Numbered from the stretch's first letter, positions 8,055 to 17,630 are shown. The stretch is 64,000 nt of DNA from Pseudomonas sp. PDNC002 (GCF_016919445.1 NZ_CP070356.1:4901502-4965501); one strand, 5' to 3'. Program-made: numbers and translations. Notes: generated by a model not told the origin, from the sequence alone.

Positions 8055-9338
8055 ATGCTGGTCGCCGTCGCGGTATTCGTTTTCACCCTCATCCTCGTCA
8101 TCTGGCAGCCCAAAGGCCTCGGCGTCGGCTGGAGCGCAGCCTTCGGCGCGATCATCGCGCTGGCCGCGGGCGCGGTTTCCCTGCACGACATCCCGACCGT
8201 CTGGGCCATCGTGTGGAACGCCACCGCCACCTTCATCGCCGTCATCATCATCAGCCTGCTGCTGGATGAGGCCGGCTTCTTCGAATGGGCCGCCCTGCAT
8301 GTCGCCCGCTGGGCGCGCGGCAGCGGCTACCGCCTGTTCGCCTTCTGCATCCTGCTGGGTGCCGCCGTCTCGGCGTTGTTCGCCAACGACGGCGCGGCAC
8401 TGATCCTCACGCCCATCGTCATGTCGATGCTGCTCGCGCTGCGCTTCTCCCCTGCCGCGACCCTGGCCTTCGTCATGGCCGCCGGCTTCATCGCCGACAC
8501 GGCGAGCCTGCCGCTGGTGGTCTCCAACCTGGTGAACATCGTCTCGGCAGACTACTTCGGCCTGGGTTTCGCCGAGTACGCCTCGGTGATGCTGCCGGTG
8601 AACCTCGCCAGCGTCGCGGCCACCCTGCTCGTGCTGTTCCTGTTCTTTCGCCGTGACCTGCCGCGCCACTACGCACTCGACGCACTGAAGGAGCCGAAGG
8701 CTGCAATCCACGACCGCGCCACCTTCATCGTCGGCTGGTGGACGCTGCTGCTTCTGCTGATCGGCCTGTTCGCCCTGGAACCTCTGGGCATCCCCATCAG
8801 CGCGGTGGCGGCGACCTGTGCGGCCATCCTGTTTGCCGTCGCCGCCCGTGGGCAGCGTATCTCCACCCGACGCGTACTGCGCGAGGCGCCGTGGCAGGTG
8901 GTGGTCTTCTCGCTGGGCATGTACCTGGTGGTCTACGGCCTGAAGAATGCCGGCCTCACGGACGTCCTCACCCACCTGCTCGACTGGCTGGCGGAGCGTG
9001 GCTTGTGGAGCGCCGCCATCGGCACCGGGCTGCTCTCCGCCCTGCTGTCCTCGGTCATGAACAACATGCCCAGCGTGCTGATCGGAGCCTTGTCGATCCA
9101 GGCCAGCGGCGCCGAAGGGCTGGTGCGCGAGGCGATGATCTACGCCAACGTCATCGGCTGCGATCTCGGCCCAAAGATCACGCCTATCGGCAGCCTCGCG
9201 ACGCTGCTCTGGCTCCACGTCCTGGAGCGCAAGGGCATGCGCATCACCTGGGGTTACTACTTCAGGGTCGGCATCCTGCTGACCCTGCCCGTCCTGCTGA
9301 TCACCCTGTCGGCCCTGGCCCTGCGCCTGAGCCTCTGA
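8055..9338 (+). CDS. arsB: Arsenite/antimonite efflux pump ArsB
   Basis: A 427-residue polytopic inner-membrane protein that matches the classical ArsB almost block for block ([23 protein letters not shown], split here as [12 protein letters not shown] and [65 protein letters not shown]). It extrudes trivalent arsenic and antimony using the proton gradient. The ATG at 8055 was chosen because it gives the N-terminus [12 protein letters not shown], which matches ArsB proteins. A TTG at 8040 is possible but has no better ribosome site. It is 21 bases from arsR. Confidence 0.95.
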   Translation: MLVAVAVFVFTLILVIWQPKGLGVGWSAAFGAIIALAAGAVSLHDIPTVWAIVWNATATFIAVIIISLLLDEAGFFEWAALHVARWARGSGYRLFAFCILLGAAVSALFANDGAALILTPIVMSMLLALRFSPAATLAFVMAAGFIADTASLPLVVSNLVNIVSADYFGLGFAEYASVMLPVNLASVAATLLVLFLFFRRDLPRHYALDALKEPKAAIHDRATFIVGWWTLLLLLIGLFALEPLGIPISAVAATCAAILFAVAARGQRISTRRVLREAPWQVVVFSLGMYLVVYGLKNAGLTDVLTHLLDWLAERGLWSAAIGTGLLSALLSSVMNNMPSVLIGALSIQASGAEGLVREAMIYANVIGCDLGPKITPIGSLATLLWLHVLERKGMRITWGYYFRVGILLTLPVLLITLSALALRLSL

Positions 9339-9367
9339 CGTCCGCCACGAAGCGGAGGAGCCCTTTC

Positions 9368-9838
9368 ATGCGAGTCCTGTTCATGTGCACGGCCAACAGC
9401 TGCCGCAGCATCCTCTCCGAAGCGATGTTCAACCACCTGGCTCCACAAGGATTCGAGGCGGTGAGCGCCGGCAGCTTTCCCAAGGGCCAGGTGTTGCCTC
9501 GCAGCCTGACGACCCTGCAGCAGGCCGGCATCTCCATCGCGGGCCTCAGCAGCAAAGGCAACGACGCCTTCGCGGACAACCCGCCGGACATCGTCATCAC
9601 CGTCTGCGACAAGGCCGCCGGCGAGGCGTGCCCGGTGTACTTCGGCCCCGCGCTGAAATCCCACTGGGGCCTGGAAGATCCATCGGAAGCGACAGGTGAC
9701 GAGGCGGCGGTGAACGCCGCCTTCCGCGCCACCCTCGCGCGCATCGAACAACGCTGCCGGGCCTTCTTCGCCCTGCCCTTCACCACACTCGAGCGCGCTG
9801 AACTCAAGCGCGAACTGGACCGCATCGGCACTCTCTGA
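9368..9838 (+). CDS. arsC: Arsenate reductase, low-molecular-weight phosphatase type
   Basis: A 156-residue protein with a GGAGGAG ribosome site at 9354. The N-terminal loop MCTANSCRS contains the phosphatase-type C-x5-R motif (Cys7 to Arg13). This is the ArsC class related to tyrosine phosphatases, usually recycled by thioredoxin or a glutathione/glutaredoxin system. Further cysteines (in VCDKAAGEACPV) can act as resolving cysteines. It reduces arsenate to arsenite in the cytoplasm, so that ArsB can export it. It sits between arsB and arsH in one operon. Confidence 0.93.
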   Translation: MRVLFMCTANSCRSILSEAMFNHLAPQGFEAVSAGSFPKGQVLPRSLTTLQQAGISIAGLSSKGNDAFADNPPDIVITVCDKAAGEACPVYFGPALKSHWGLEDPSEATGDEAAVNAAFRATLARIEQRCRAFFALPFTTLERAELKRELDRIGTL

Positions 9839-9847
9839 GGAGGACAC

Positions 9848-10549
9848 ATGCCAGAACAACTGCCCAACCTCGACCTTTCCCTGTTCGACGTTTCCCCGCC
9901 GGCGGCGCGAACCAGCAGCCACCGGCCGCGCATCCTGCTGCTGCATGGCTCGACCCGCGATCGCTCCTTCAGCCGCCTGCTGGTGGAAGAAGCTGCGCGC
10001 CTGCTGCAACACTTCGGCGCCGAGACCCGCGTGTTCGATCCATCCGGCCTGCCGTTGCCCGACGACGCCCCCGTGGAGCATGCAAAAGTGCAGGAATTGC
10101 GCGAGCTGGTGCTCTGGTCAGAAGGCCAAGTCTGGTGTTCGCCTGAACGCCACGGCGCCCTGTCGGCGGTATTCAAGGCGCAGATCGACTGGATTCCCCT
10201 GGAGCTCGGCGCGATCCGTCCCACCCAGGGCAAGACACTGGCCGTGATGCAGGTCTGCGGCGGCTCGCAATCGTTCAACGTGGTCAACCAATTGCGCGTT
10301 CTGGGTCGCTGGATGCGCATGTTCACCATCCCCAACCAGTCCTCGGTGCCCAAGGCCTACCTGGAGTTCGACGACGCCGGGCGGATGAGACCCTCGCCCT
10401 ATTACGACCGCGTCGTCGACGTGATGGAGGAGTTGGTGAAGTTCACCCTGCTGCTGCGCGACCGCCAGGAATTCCTGGTGGATCGCTACTCCGAGCGCAA
10501 GGAAAGCGCCGAGCAGTTGTCGGCGCGGATGAGCCAGGCCTCACTCTGA
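9848..10549 (+). CDS. arsH: Arsenical resistance flavoprotein ArsH
   Basis: A 233-residue NADPH-dependent FMN reductase-fold protein. The FMN phosphate loop is [15 protein letters not shown] (about residues 33-47), and the segments [20 protein letters not shown] and [20 protein letters not shown] are ArsH signatures. ArsH enzymes oxidise trivalent methyl or aromatic organoarsenicals to less toxic pentavalent forms. A GAGGAGG ribosome site precedes the ATG by a few bases, 9 bases after arsC. It is the last gene of the operon. Confidence 0.94.
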   Translation: MPEQLPNLDLSLFDVSPPAARTSSHRPRILLLHGSTRDRSFSRLLVEEAARLLQHFGAETRVFDPSGLPLPDDAPVEHAKVQELRELVLWSEGQVWCSPERHGALSAVFKAQIDWIPLELGAIRPTQGKTLAVMQVCGGSQSFNVVNQLRVLGRWMRMFTIPNQSSVPKAYLEFDDAGRMRPSPYYDRVVDVMEELVKFTLLLRDRQEFLVDRYSERKESAEQLSARMSQASL

Positions 10550-10776
10550 AGCAGGGGAAAAGCGACGGGGTGTTTCCCCACGGAGCACCTCGCCGCCGCC
10601 ATCCAAGGACACGCGTCTCCGGCGATGTGGGTCCGCCGGGGAACGCTTTAGCCGAACTCAACCGGGAGCCTTTAGAAATCGTGCATTGAAGCGCGCCCTC
10701 GCGAACGGTGAGATGGGCAGGCAGCCAGCGCGCTGCCAACACCCACCGACAACAACGAAAAAGAGGTTCGCGCCCC

Positions 10777-11685
10777 ATGCGCACGCTCATGAAGATCCTG
10801 GCCCTGACGACCACCACGCTCTTGGCTGCGCCGTTCGCAGCGCAGGCGGATGAAGCGCCCAAGGCGGATAGCGCCGCCTTCGTCGTACACAAGCTGACGG
10901 ACTTCCTCTACGCCATCGGCGAGCCGAACTACTACCAGAAGAACTACTCGTACCTGCTGGTGGGCAAGGAGCAGGCGCTGATGTTCGACTCCGGCGCCAA
11001 CCAGAAGGAAGACATCACCCAGGTGGCGCGAACCATCACCGACAAGCCGCTCTCGGTGCTGCCCTCGCACCTGCATTTCGACCACCTGGGCGGGCTGCAC
11101 AACTTCCAGAGCATCTTCCTGCTGGATTCGCCCTTCACTCGCAAATTCAAGGGTTCCGATGGCCTCTACCACGTGCCGGAGCCGGTGTACCTGGGCAACA
11201 TCGACCACATGACGCTGCCGCCCTTCAAGGTGGCGCGACTGGTCAAGCCCAACGAAGTGATCGACCTGGGCGGCCTCAAGGTGCGCCTGCTGAGCATGCC
11301 CGGCCATACACCGGACGAAGTGGCGCTGTATGACGAGGCGCACAACATCCTGCTGTCCGGCGATCATCTCTACCCATCCTGGCTGCTCGCGGGGAACCTG
11401 AAGGACTACGTCGCCTCGCTCTCCGCCACGCTCAAGGTAATCAACCCGCAGACAACGCTGTACGGCGCCCACGCCGACGAGGACCCGAGCAAGGTACCGG
11501 CCATGACCTACGCCGATGTGGTGGCGATCCGCGACAAGATGGTCCAGATCGAGGCCGGCCGCGCGAAGGGCGAGGCCTTCAGTGATCCTGAGCTGATCAG
11601 GAGTTCGGAGCTGTACAAGGTGGAGAAGGACATCAGCATCCTCACCGATATCCAGTTCACCGACGGACGTGGTTATGGGTACTGA
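10777..11685 (+). CDS. Exported metallo-beta-lactamase-fold hydrolase
   Basis: A 302-residue protein. Residues 1-24 (MRTLMKILALTTTTLLAAPF then AAQA) form a signal peptide, so it is periplasmic or secreted. The zinc-site motif HLHFDHLGG (about residues 110-118) is the H-x-H-x-D-H signature of the superfamily, followed by the later ligands in MPGHTPDEVALYD and LSGDHLYPS. The longer ORF start at 10708 was rejected because it would bury the signal peptide. Fold members include glyoxalase II, lactonases and beta-lactamases. The substrate is unknown. It follows arsH by 227 bases with no evidence of an arsenic role. Confidence 0.85.
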   Translation: MRTLMKILALTTTTLLAAPFAAQADEAPKADSAAFVVHKLTDFLYAIGEPNYYQKNYSYLLVGKEQALMFDSGANQKEDITQVARTITDKPLSVLPSHLHFDHLGGLHNFQSIFLLDSPFTRKFKGSDGLYHVPEPVYLGNIDHMTLPPFKVARLVKPNEVIDLGGLKVRLLSMPGHTPDEVALYDEAHNILLSGDHLYPSWLLAGNLKDYVASLSATLKVINPQTTLYGAHADEDPSKVPAMTYADVVAIRDKMVQIEAGRAKGEAFSDPELIRSSELYKVEKDISILTDIQFTDGRGYGY

Positions 11686-11699
11686 GCGCTTCCGCGAAA

Positions 11700-11805
11700 G
11701 AGTCCCTCTCCCAGAGGGAGAGGGAATCGTTCGGCGCAGGTTGAAATCTTCGCGTCAGCCGGCACCGGCTGCCCCTTCTGCCTGAGGGCCAGGGTGAGGG
11801 GCATG
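11700..11805. repeat. Intergenic palindromic repeat (CCCTCTCCC family)
   Basis: A 22-base palindrome CCCTCTCCC...GGGAGAGGG is followed about 70 bases later by a related GAGGGCCAGGGTGAGGGG end. It is one member of a family seen at nine places in this window, always between genes. Confidence 0.8.
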
Positions 11806-11852
11806 CACAAGCGCCGATGATCCGCCTGGGGAGCGTGGTCCCTCCCGGACAG

Positions 11853-12734
11853 CTACTCGCCTATGGACAGCAACCACTCGATGAACGCCCGGATTTCCGG
11901 GCGTTCGCGCGTGGCCTCAGGGCATATGCAATAGTAGTTGTGTACCGCCGGCACCGAGATCGGTAGCGGCCGCACCAGGCGCCCTTCGTCGAGGTCACGG
12001 GCGGAAACGGTCTCATCGCTCAGCGCCACGCCGAAGCCATCACGCGCCGCCTGCAGCACCATGCCGAAATCCTCGAAATGGATATCCTCGGCGCCGCCCC
12101 GGCCGAAGCCCGCTTCGCTAAGCCATTGTTGCCACTGGCTGCCGTCGTCCTCATGCAGCAGGCGATGCCGCGCCAGGTCCGCCACCTCGTGGATGGCCCG
12201 AGGCCCGCGCAGGTATTGCGGGCTGCACACCGGCGTCATGCGGATGCCATGCAGCAGGCTCCACCAGAATCCCGGCCAGGGTGGCGTGCCGTAGATCACC
12301 GCGATGTCGGCGCGGCGCCAGTCCACCTGGGGCATTCCGGGAGCGGTAATCACGCTCACCCGCACCGAGCTCGATTCCTCCATGAAGCGCAACAACGGCC
12401 GGGTCAGCCACTCCACGCCTTCGGCCGGGGGAATCGACAGGCTGATCGCTACCCGCTCCTCCTGCCGAATGCCGGACTGCAGCGCCTGGACGGCCTCGGT
12501 GATCTCGCCCATGGCACTGGCCACACGCTTCTGCAATTCGCGCCCGCTGGCAGTCAGCACCCGTTGCCGGCCGCGCTTCTCGAACAGCTCCACGCCAAGG
12601 CTGGCCTGCAAGGCCTTGACCTGCTGACTGACCGCACCGGTGGTGACATGCAGTTCCACTGCCGCAGCCGCCAGGCTACCCAGGCGGGCCACGCTCTCGA
12701 ACACCCTGAAGCTGTGCAGCGGTGGTAAGGCCAT
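11853..12734 (-). CDS. LysR-family regulator, GcvA-like
   Basis: A 293-residue regulator from the ATG at 12734. The N-terminal helix-turn-helix spans about residues 5-65 (PLHSFRVFESVARLGSLAAA, then VSQQVKALQASLGVELFEKR). The start PPLHSFRVFE is typical of the GcvA subgroup. The remainder is the two-lobe effector domain. It is divergent from the NCS2 permease across a 388-base gap containing an inverted repeat, so it may control that permease. This is inference from position only. Confidence 0.85.
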   Translation of the reverse strand: MALPPLHSFRVFESVARLGSLAAAAVELHVTTGAVSQQVKALQASLGVELFEKRGRQRVLTASGRELQKRVASAMGEITEAVQALQSGIRQEERVAISLSIPPAEGVEWLTRPLLRFMEESSSVRVSVITAPGMPQVDWRRADIAVIYGTPPWPGFWWSLLHGIRMTPVCSPQYLRGPRAIHEVADLARHRLLHEDDGSQWQQWLSEAGFGRGGAEDIHFEDFGMVLQAARDGFGVALSDETVSARDLDEGRLVRPLPISVPAVHNYYCICPEATRERPEIRAFIEWLLSIGE

Positions 12735-13122
12735 CTGTTGTCCATCCTGCCGGAACCGTGGCGGACGGTTATAGCAGGGCCGCCCGGCGGTTGGGAGCGC
12801 GACCAAGGACTGAGCACTCTCGATCACCGCTGGCCCGCAATTTGCGATGGCCTACGTACAGGTGCCGGCAAAGAAGCTTTCGAAGCTTTGCATGCAGCCA
12901 ACTGGTGCTTTTGGATTCAGTCATGCACACATTTCGTGCAATCGATGCCGAGTCAGGATTTCATGCAGAACACCTATTGCAGAGCCATTCCCGAGCAAAA
13001 AACACATAACCGACCGGTCAGATTCCGGACCATCGGACATAAACATGTATACAAAACAGTGGATATTTCCCACGCACTTTGTCTACAGTGCTCGCACAAC
13101 AAAAACAAGCGAGTCCTCAGCC
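12735..13122. other. Divergent control region between LysR and NCS2 permease
   Basis: 388 bases, less GC-rich than the flanking genes, with no coding frame of quality. It contains the inverted repeat listed at 12868-12891, a GACCGGTC palindrome near 13011 and a short ATGTATACA dyad near 13045. These are plausible operator sites for two divergent promoters. Confidence 0.5.
12868..12891. promoter_or_regulatory. Inverted repeat, candidate operator
   Basis: Outer arms GCAAAG and CTTTGC enclose two AAGCTT boxes separated by TCG. The dyad lies about 134 bases from the LysR start and 230 from the permease start. Its exact role is unknown. Confidence 0.45.
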
Positions 13123-14664
13123 ATGAATGATCGTTCAGCTGTAGCGTCCGCCGGAGCACGCCCGGAAGACGAGAACCTCGGAATCGGCGCCAACCTGGCG
13201 TACGGCCTGCAACACGTTCTGACCATGTACGGCGGTATCGTCGCCGTCCCCCTGATCCTCGGCCAGGCGGCCGGGCTCTCCCCCAGCGAGATCGGCATGC
13301 TGATCGCCGCATCGCTGTTCGCCGGTGGCCTCGCCACCCTCCTGCAAACCCTCGGCATACCCTTCTTCGGCTGTCAGCTGCCGCTGGTGCAAGGCGTGTC
13401 CTTCGCCGGCGTGGCCACCATGATTGCCATCCTCGGCGGCGGCTATGAAGGCGGCGGCCTGCCGGCCGTACTCGGCGCGGTGATGGCAGCCTCGTTCATC
13501 GGCTTCCTGATCACGCCGATCTTCTCGCGCATCACCAAGTTCTTCCCGCCGCTGGTTACCGGCATCGTCATCACCACCATCGGCCTGACGCTGATGCCGG
13601 TGGCGGCGCGCTGGGCCATGGGCGGCAACTCCAGGGCACCGGACTTCGGCAGCATGGCCAACATTGGCCTGGCCGCGATGACCCTGGTGATCGTCCTGCT
13701 CCTGAGCAAGCTGGGCAGTTCCACCATCTCGCGCCTGTCGATCCTGCTGGCCATGGTGATCGGCACCGTCATCGCCGCCGCGCTGGGCATGACCGACTTC
13801 TCCCAGGTCACCGAAGGCCCGATGGTGGCGCTCCCCTCGCTGTTCCACTTCGGCCTGCCGACCTTCCATATCGCCGCCATCATCTCGATGCTGATCGTGA
13901 TCATGGTGACCCTGGTGGAAACCTCGGCGGACATCCTCGCCGTGGGTGACATCATCGGCACCAAGGTCGACTCCAAGCGCCTGGGCAACGGCCTGCGCGC
14001 CGACATGGCGTCCAGCGTCATCGCGCCGGTCTTCGGCTCCTTCACCCAGAGCGCCTTCGCCCAGAACGTCGGGCTGGTGGCCGTGACCGGCGTGAAGAGC
14101 CGCTACGTGGTAGCCACCGGCGGCCTGATCCTGGTCACCCTCGGCCTGTTGCCGGTGATGGGCCGGGTGATCGCCGCGGTGCCGACCTCCGTCCTCGGTG
14201 GCGCCGGCATCGTGCTGTTCGGCACCGTCGCGGCCAGCGGCATCCGCACCCTGTCGAAGGTGGACTACCGCAACAACATGAACCTGATCATCGTCGCCAC
14301 GTCCATCGGCTTCGGCATGATCCCGATCGCCGCGCCCAGCTTCTACGAGCACTTCCCCAGCTGGTTCGCCACCATCTTCCACTCCGGCATCAGCTCGGCG
14401 GCGATCATGGCCATCGCCCTGAACCTGCTGTTCAACCACATCAAGACCGGCAACTCGGACCAGCAATCGGTATTCGTCGCCGCCGAGGAACGCACCTTGC
14501 TCTACCGCGACATCGCCGCGCTGAACGAGGGTGACTACTTCCAGAACGGCAAGCTGTACGACGCCGAAGGCAACGAGGTGCCTGTGATCAGCGACGATCA
14601 CGACGACCACCACGCACCGACGCCCAAGCGCTCCCTGCGCGAGGCGGAAAACAGCAGCGCATAA
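13123..14664 (+). CDS. NCS2-family nucleobase:cation symporter (xanthine/urate type)
   Basis: A 513-residue membrane protein from the ATG at 13123. About 12-14 hydrophobic segments are visible. Family signatures include QHVLTMYGGIVAVPLI at the first helix, FFGCQLPLVQGVSF, and the conserved VETSADILAVGDIIG and NGLRADMASSVIAPVFGSFT region that forms the substrate site, ending QNVGLVAVTGVKSR. This layout matches the bacterial purine branch (xanthine or uric acid) more than uracil permeases. It imports purine bases with protons. The C-terminal 60 residues are cytoplasmic and His/Asp-rich. A strong terminator follows. Confidence 0.9.
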   Translation: MNDRSAVASAGARPEDENLGIGANLAYGLQHVLTMYGGIVAVPLILGQAAGLSPSEIGMLIAASLFAGGLATLLQTLGIPFFGCQLPLVQGVSFAGVATMIAILGGGYEGGGLPAVLGAVMAASFIGFLITPIFSRITKFFPPLVTGIVITTIGLTLMPVAARWAMGGNSRAPDFGSMANIGLAAMTLVIVLLLSKLGSSTISRLSILLAMVIGTVIAAALGMTDFSQVTEGPMVALPSLFHFGLPTFHIAAIISMLIVIMVTLVETSADILAVGDIIGTKVDSKRLGNGLRADMASSVIAPVFGSFTQSAFAQNVGLVAVTGVKSRYVVATGGLILVTLGLLPVMGRVIAAVPTSVLGGAGIVLFGTVAASGIRTLSKVDYRNNMNLIIVATSIGFGMIPIAAPSFYEHFPSWFATIFHSGISSAAIMAIALNLLFNHIKTGNSDQQSVFVAAEERTLLYRDIAALNEGDYFQNGKLYDAEGNEVPVISDDHDDHHAPTPKRSLREAENSSA

Positions 14665-14680
14665 GTCGCCGGCAACAACG

Positions 14681-14706
14681 AAAAAGGCCCCTTTCGGGGC
14701 CTTTTT
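14681..14706 (+). terminator. Intrinsic terminator after the NCS2 permease
   Basis: The stem AAAAAGGCCCC / GGGGCCTTTTTT with a TTTC loop lies 17 bases after the permease stop. It is symmetrical enough to work also for the convergent amidase gene. Confidence 0.9.
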
Positions 14707-15498
14707 TCATGGGTTCTGGTCGATGAGTTTCCAGGTCTTCGGACCGACGATGCCATCCGCCACCAGGTCGTGGCGCCGCTGGAATTCCCGCAGCGCGGCC
14801 TCGGTCTGCGCACCGAAATGACCATCCTCCTCCACCCCGCAGGCGCGCTGCACCACCCGCACCAGATCGCCGATGGCACCACGACGCAGGGTCGGCCGCG
14901 GCGCCGATCCGGGCGGCGCATCCGGCTCCAGCGCCGGAATCATCGGCCGCAGGATCGCCGTGCCATCGAGGATCTCCCGGACCCTGGCGCGAAAAGCCGC
15001 CATGTCGAAATCCGGGTCGTTCTTGCGGCCCTTGGGCAATGCGTATTCCTTGTGCCCGGCACAGGCCTCTTCGCCCTGCCCCAGGTGCGCGAGGATCGCC
15101 GCTACGCCGCGCTGGTAGCTGTCCATCTGCACGTCGCTCCAGGCCTCGCCCAACCCGGTGTTTTCCGCCTCGATGCCGATGAAGCTGCTGTTGCCCGAAC
15201 TGACGCCATCCCAGGTGCCCTTGCCGGCGTGGTTGCAGCGCCCGGCGGCGATCACGTAGTAGGTGCCGTCGCGCCCCAGGCCAAGCTGGGACAGCGGGCC
15301 GGGCAGGTCGCTACGGCCCTGGACCAGGGTCTTCAGGCTGGGCATGTTGCCGCCCTGCGGACCGGCAGTGTGATGGCAGATCACGCCCTGCACATGGCCC
15401 ATCTCGCCCACGCCACGGCTGCTCCAGCCATCCACGCGGGCCACTTTCAGGCCGGCGGCTTCGAGCACGTCCGGCAACCAGATCAATGCGTAGGTCAT
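14707..15498 (-). CDS. Peptidoglycan-recognition amidase with C-terminal peptidoglycan-binding domain
   Basis: A 263-residue protein without signal peptide. Residues 35-180 form an N-acetylmuramoyl-L-alanine amidase (Amidase_2/PGRP) domain, with the zinc-ligand pair in VICHHTAG (His42, His43) and a later CAGHKEYALPKGRKNDPDFD that supplies the remaining ligands. Residues 200-260 (LRRGAIGDLVRVVQRACG ... GPKTWKLID) form a PG_binding_1 domain. The enzyme would cut the bond between MurNAc and the stem peptide. Its ATG overlaps the stop of the upstream membrane protein as ATGA, so both are made together. Such architecture is typical of phage endolysins and of bacteriolytic effectors, but no phage genes adjoin. 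Confidence 0.88.
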   Translation of the reverse strand: MTYALIWLPDVLEAAGLKVARVDGWSSRGVGEMGHVQGVICHHTAGPQGGNMPSLKTLVQGRSDLPGPLSQLGLGRDGTYYVIAAGRCNHAGKGTWDGVSSGNSSFIGIEAENTGLGEAWSDVQMDSYQRGVAAILAHLGQGEEACAGHKEYALPKGRKNDPDFDMAAFRARVREILDGTAILRPMIPALEPDAPPGSAPRPTLRRGAIGDLVRVVQRACGVEEDGHFGAQTEAALREFQRRHDLVADGIVGPKTWKLIDQNP

Positions 15499-16475
15499 GC
15501 CTGCACTCCTCCGCTGGCGGCGGGCAGATCCTCGTCCGCGGTCTCGTGTTCGATAGGGCAGTCGCAGCCGTCGACATCCACCGGGGATTCCACCGCGGTC
15601 CGCGCCGAGAGCCCGGTCATCGGGCCGTCCGTCACCGTGGGCGCCTCCAGCAGCGGCAACATCAGCGGCGCCGACTCGCCGCCGCCAGGGGGCGGATTGA
15701 CCACCACCAGGCTCAGCGGACGCCCGGGCTCCAGGTCCTCCTCCAGCAACTGCACGGCCAGACGGGTGCTATCGCTCACCGTGGTTTCGCGACTCACGCC
15801 GTTGACCTGCACCACCGCGCCACGCACGAAGCCGGTGCCCTGCAGGCTGACGTACAACGACTGCACGTCCACCGCGCCCGGCTGCGCATCGGTGAGGGAC
15901 GGAACCGGGTTGCCCAGGGCGTCCCGGCGCTTGTCCCCGCCCGTGGTGCGGAACAGGGTGTCGAACAGTTCACCCAGCTTGTCCGTGGCCTGCTTGGCGA
16001 ACATGCCGGCAAGGCAGGCCATGCCGATCAGGCCATAGAGATTGACGTTCACCGCGCCATCGGCCTGCGCGGTCCCGCTGCCGACGGTGAGAAACCCGCC
16101 ACGGATGATCAGGTAGAGCATCACCGCGAGGATCATGCCGATGAAGGGCTTGAGGATGTACCACCAGATCCAGCTGGCCATGAAGCGATCGTTGCCAACG
16201 AAATCGCCGAAGGACTTGGCGATATGCACGAAGCTGCCCAGGCCGCCGGCCACCATCACCATGACCAGCAGGCGCGCGTCCGGCCCCGGGCACCAGCCGA
16301 GCAGGCACTGGACCTCCGGGTCGCCTTCGTGGCCCGCGGGGGGGAACGCCGGATAATGCTGCGGCCACAGCGAAACCAGCAGCCAGGCCAGCAGGAGGGA
16401 TAGGAAGATCAGGCCGGCGCCCATCGTCCATATCTGCATGTGGTTGGCGCGTCGACTCTTGGTCCGGGTATCCAT
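15495..16475 (-). CDS. Polytopic membrane protein with C-terminal IPT/TIG-like domain
   Basis: A 326-residue protein from the ATG at 16475. Hydrophobic segments lie at about residues 14-36, 58-80, 96-120 and 138-158 (for example MGAGLIFLSLLLAWLLVSLW and YILKPFIGMILAVMLYLII). The region about 205-275 (SLYVSLQGTGFVRGAVVQVN ... LSLVVVNPPPGGG) has the beta-rich pattern of an IPT/TIG immunoglobulin-like domain. The tail is acidic. Translation is coupled to the downstream peptidoglycan amidase. A function as anchor, conduit or regulator of the amidase is plausible but unproven. I do not recognise a characterised homologue. Confidence 0.75.
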   Translation of the reverse strand: MDTRTKSRRANHMQIWTMGAGLIFLSLLLAWLLVSLWPQHYPAFPPAGHEGDPEVQCLLGWCPGPDARLLVMVMVAGGLGSFVHIAKSFGDFVGNDRFMASWIWWYILKPFIGMILAVMLYLIIRGGFLTVGSGTAQADGAVNVNLYGLIGMACLAGMFAKQATDKLGELFDTLFRTTGGDKRRDALGNPVPSLTDAQPGAVDVQSLYVSLQGTGFVRGAVVQVNGVSRETTVSDSTRLAVQLLEEDLEPGRPLSLVVVNPPPGGGESAPLMLPLLEAPTVTDGPMTGLSARTAVESPVDVDGCDCPIEHETADEDLPAASGGVQA

Positions 16476-16701
16476 AGGCACTCCAGGCAACGAGGGGGTT
16501 GGTCGAATCCCCTGTCGCGAAGCGCCACGGCATGCGCCAGCAAGCAGAGCCACGGGCGCAATCCGCGCTTTCGCACGGCTGACAGTGAAGCTCACGTTAG
16601 CGCAACGCAAAGGCTCTGCAAGAGGCCTTTGCGGGTATTTCGCAGGTGTCTCGGCGGTGATACGTAGCACCGCTGAAACACCCTCGCTGGAGCCCCCGGA
16701 A

Positions 16702-17583
16702 TCAGGCCACTTCGGCCTCGTCGCGCGGCGCCTCCAGCAGTTCGATGAATGCCCGCAATGCGGGTGTGTCGGTGCCGCGCCGCCAGAACAGCCAGGTGGT
16801 CGCGCGCGCATGGTGCGGCGCCAGGCGATGGATCGCCACGTTGCGCCCCCCGGCCAGGCTGTCGAACATCGCTCGCGGGATGATCGCCACGCCACCGCCG
16901 GCGGCGATGCAGGCGAGCATGCCGTGATAGGACTCCATCTCAACGATCTTGCCCGGCACCACACGGTGCTCGGCGAACCAGCCCTCCAGGCGCTTGCGGT
17001 AGGAGCAGGTGTCGCGGAAGGCGAACACCGTCTCCCCCGCCACATCCCGCGCATCGTGCACCGGCGCATGGTGCCTGGCGCTCATCAGCACCAGCTCCTC
17101 GCGGTACACCGGCTTGCCGTCCAGTTGCGGGTGGTTGGCCGGGCCGTCGGCGAAGGCGGCGATGAAGCGCCCGGAAAGCACCCCGTCGATCATCTCGCCC
17201 GAGGGGCCGGTAGACAGATCCAGCTGTACCTTCGGGCATTGCTGGTGATAGCGCGCCAGCATCTCCGGGATGCGCACTGCCGCCGTACTCTCCATCGAGC
17301 CCAGGGAGAAGCCGCCATGGGGCTCGGCGCCCACCGCCACCTGCCTGGCCTCCTCGACCAGATCGAGGATGCGCTCGGCGTAATCGAGGAAGCTGCGCCC
17401 GGTCGGCGACAAACGGAGGCGCAGCTTTTCGCGAATGAACAACTCGGTGCCCAGCTCCGCTTCCAGCTGCTTGATCCGTGTAGTCAGGTTCGAAGGCACG
17501 CGATGTAGACGGGCCGCGGCGGCGGTGATGCTGCCTTCAGTAGCGACGGCGCGGACGATTTCCAGCTGGGTGAGATCCATCAT
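16702..17583 (-). CDS. LysR-family regulator divergent from aldehyde dehydrogenase
   Basis: A 293-residue LysR protein. Two adjacent ATGs (17583 and 17580) are possible starts; a GGAGAGA ribosome site favours this spot. The winged-helix spans residues 3-60 (LTQLEIVRAVATEGSITAAA; LHRVPSNLTTRIKQLEAELG), and the effector domain follows (GSMESTAAVRIPEML, a pattern also seen in CrgA/PtxR-like members). It is divergent from the aldehyde dehydrogenase with a palindromic box between them, so it most likely controls that gene. The very long ORF that continues upstream on this strand is antisense to the dehydrogenase and not real. Confidence 0.87.
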   Translation of the reverse strand: MMDLTQLEIVRAVATEGSITAAAARLHRVPSNLTTRIKQLEAELGTELFIREKLRLRLSPTGRSFLDYAERILDLVEEARQVAVGAEPHGGFSLGSMESTAAVRIPEMLARYHQQCPKVQLDLSTGPSGEMIDGVLSGRFIAAFADGPANHPQLDGKPVYREELVLMSARHHAPVHDARDVAGETVFAFRDTCSYRKRLEGWFAEHRVVPGKIVEMESYHGMLACIAAGGGVAIIPRAMFDSLAGGRNVAIHRLAPHHARATTWLFWRRGTDTPALRAFIELLEAPRDEAEVA

Positions 17584-17613
17584 TCTCTCCGAGAGAAGGA
17601 GTCTTTCTTGATT

Positions 17614-17630
17614 ATTCATTTTACATGAAT
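17614..17630. promoter_or_regulatory. Candidate LysR operator
   Basis: The perfect dyad ATTCAT-TTTAC-ATGAAT, a 17-base box of the LysR T-N11-A kind, lies 31 bases from the regulator start and 95 bases before the aldehyde dehydrogenase start. It is in the only AT-rich patch of the divergent gap. Confidence 0.65.

Noticed and set aside
7965-9218. Antisense ORF opposite arsB
   Set aside because: Glu/Gln/Gly-rich mirror translation of a membrane protein gene; arsB is certain.
10550-10776. Inclusion of the metallo-beta-lactamase-fold gene in the ars operon
   Set aside because: A 227-base gap and a signal peptide without any arsenic-related motif; no evidence beyond proximity.
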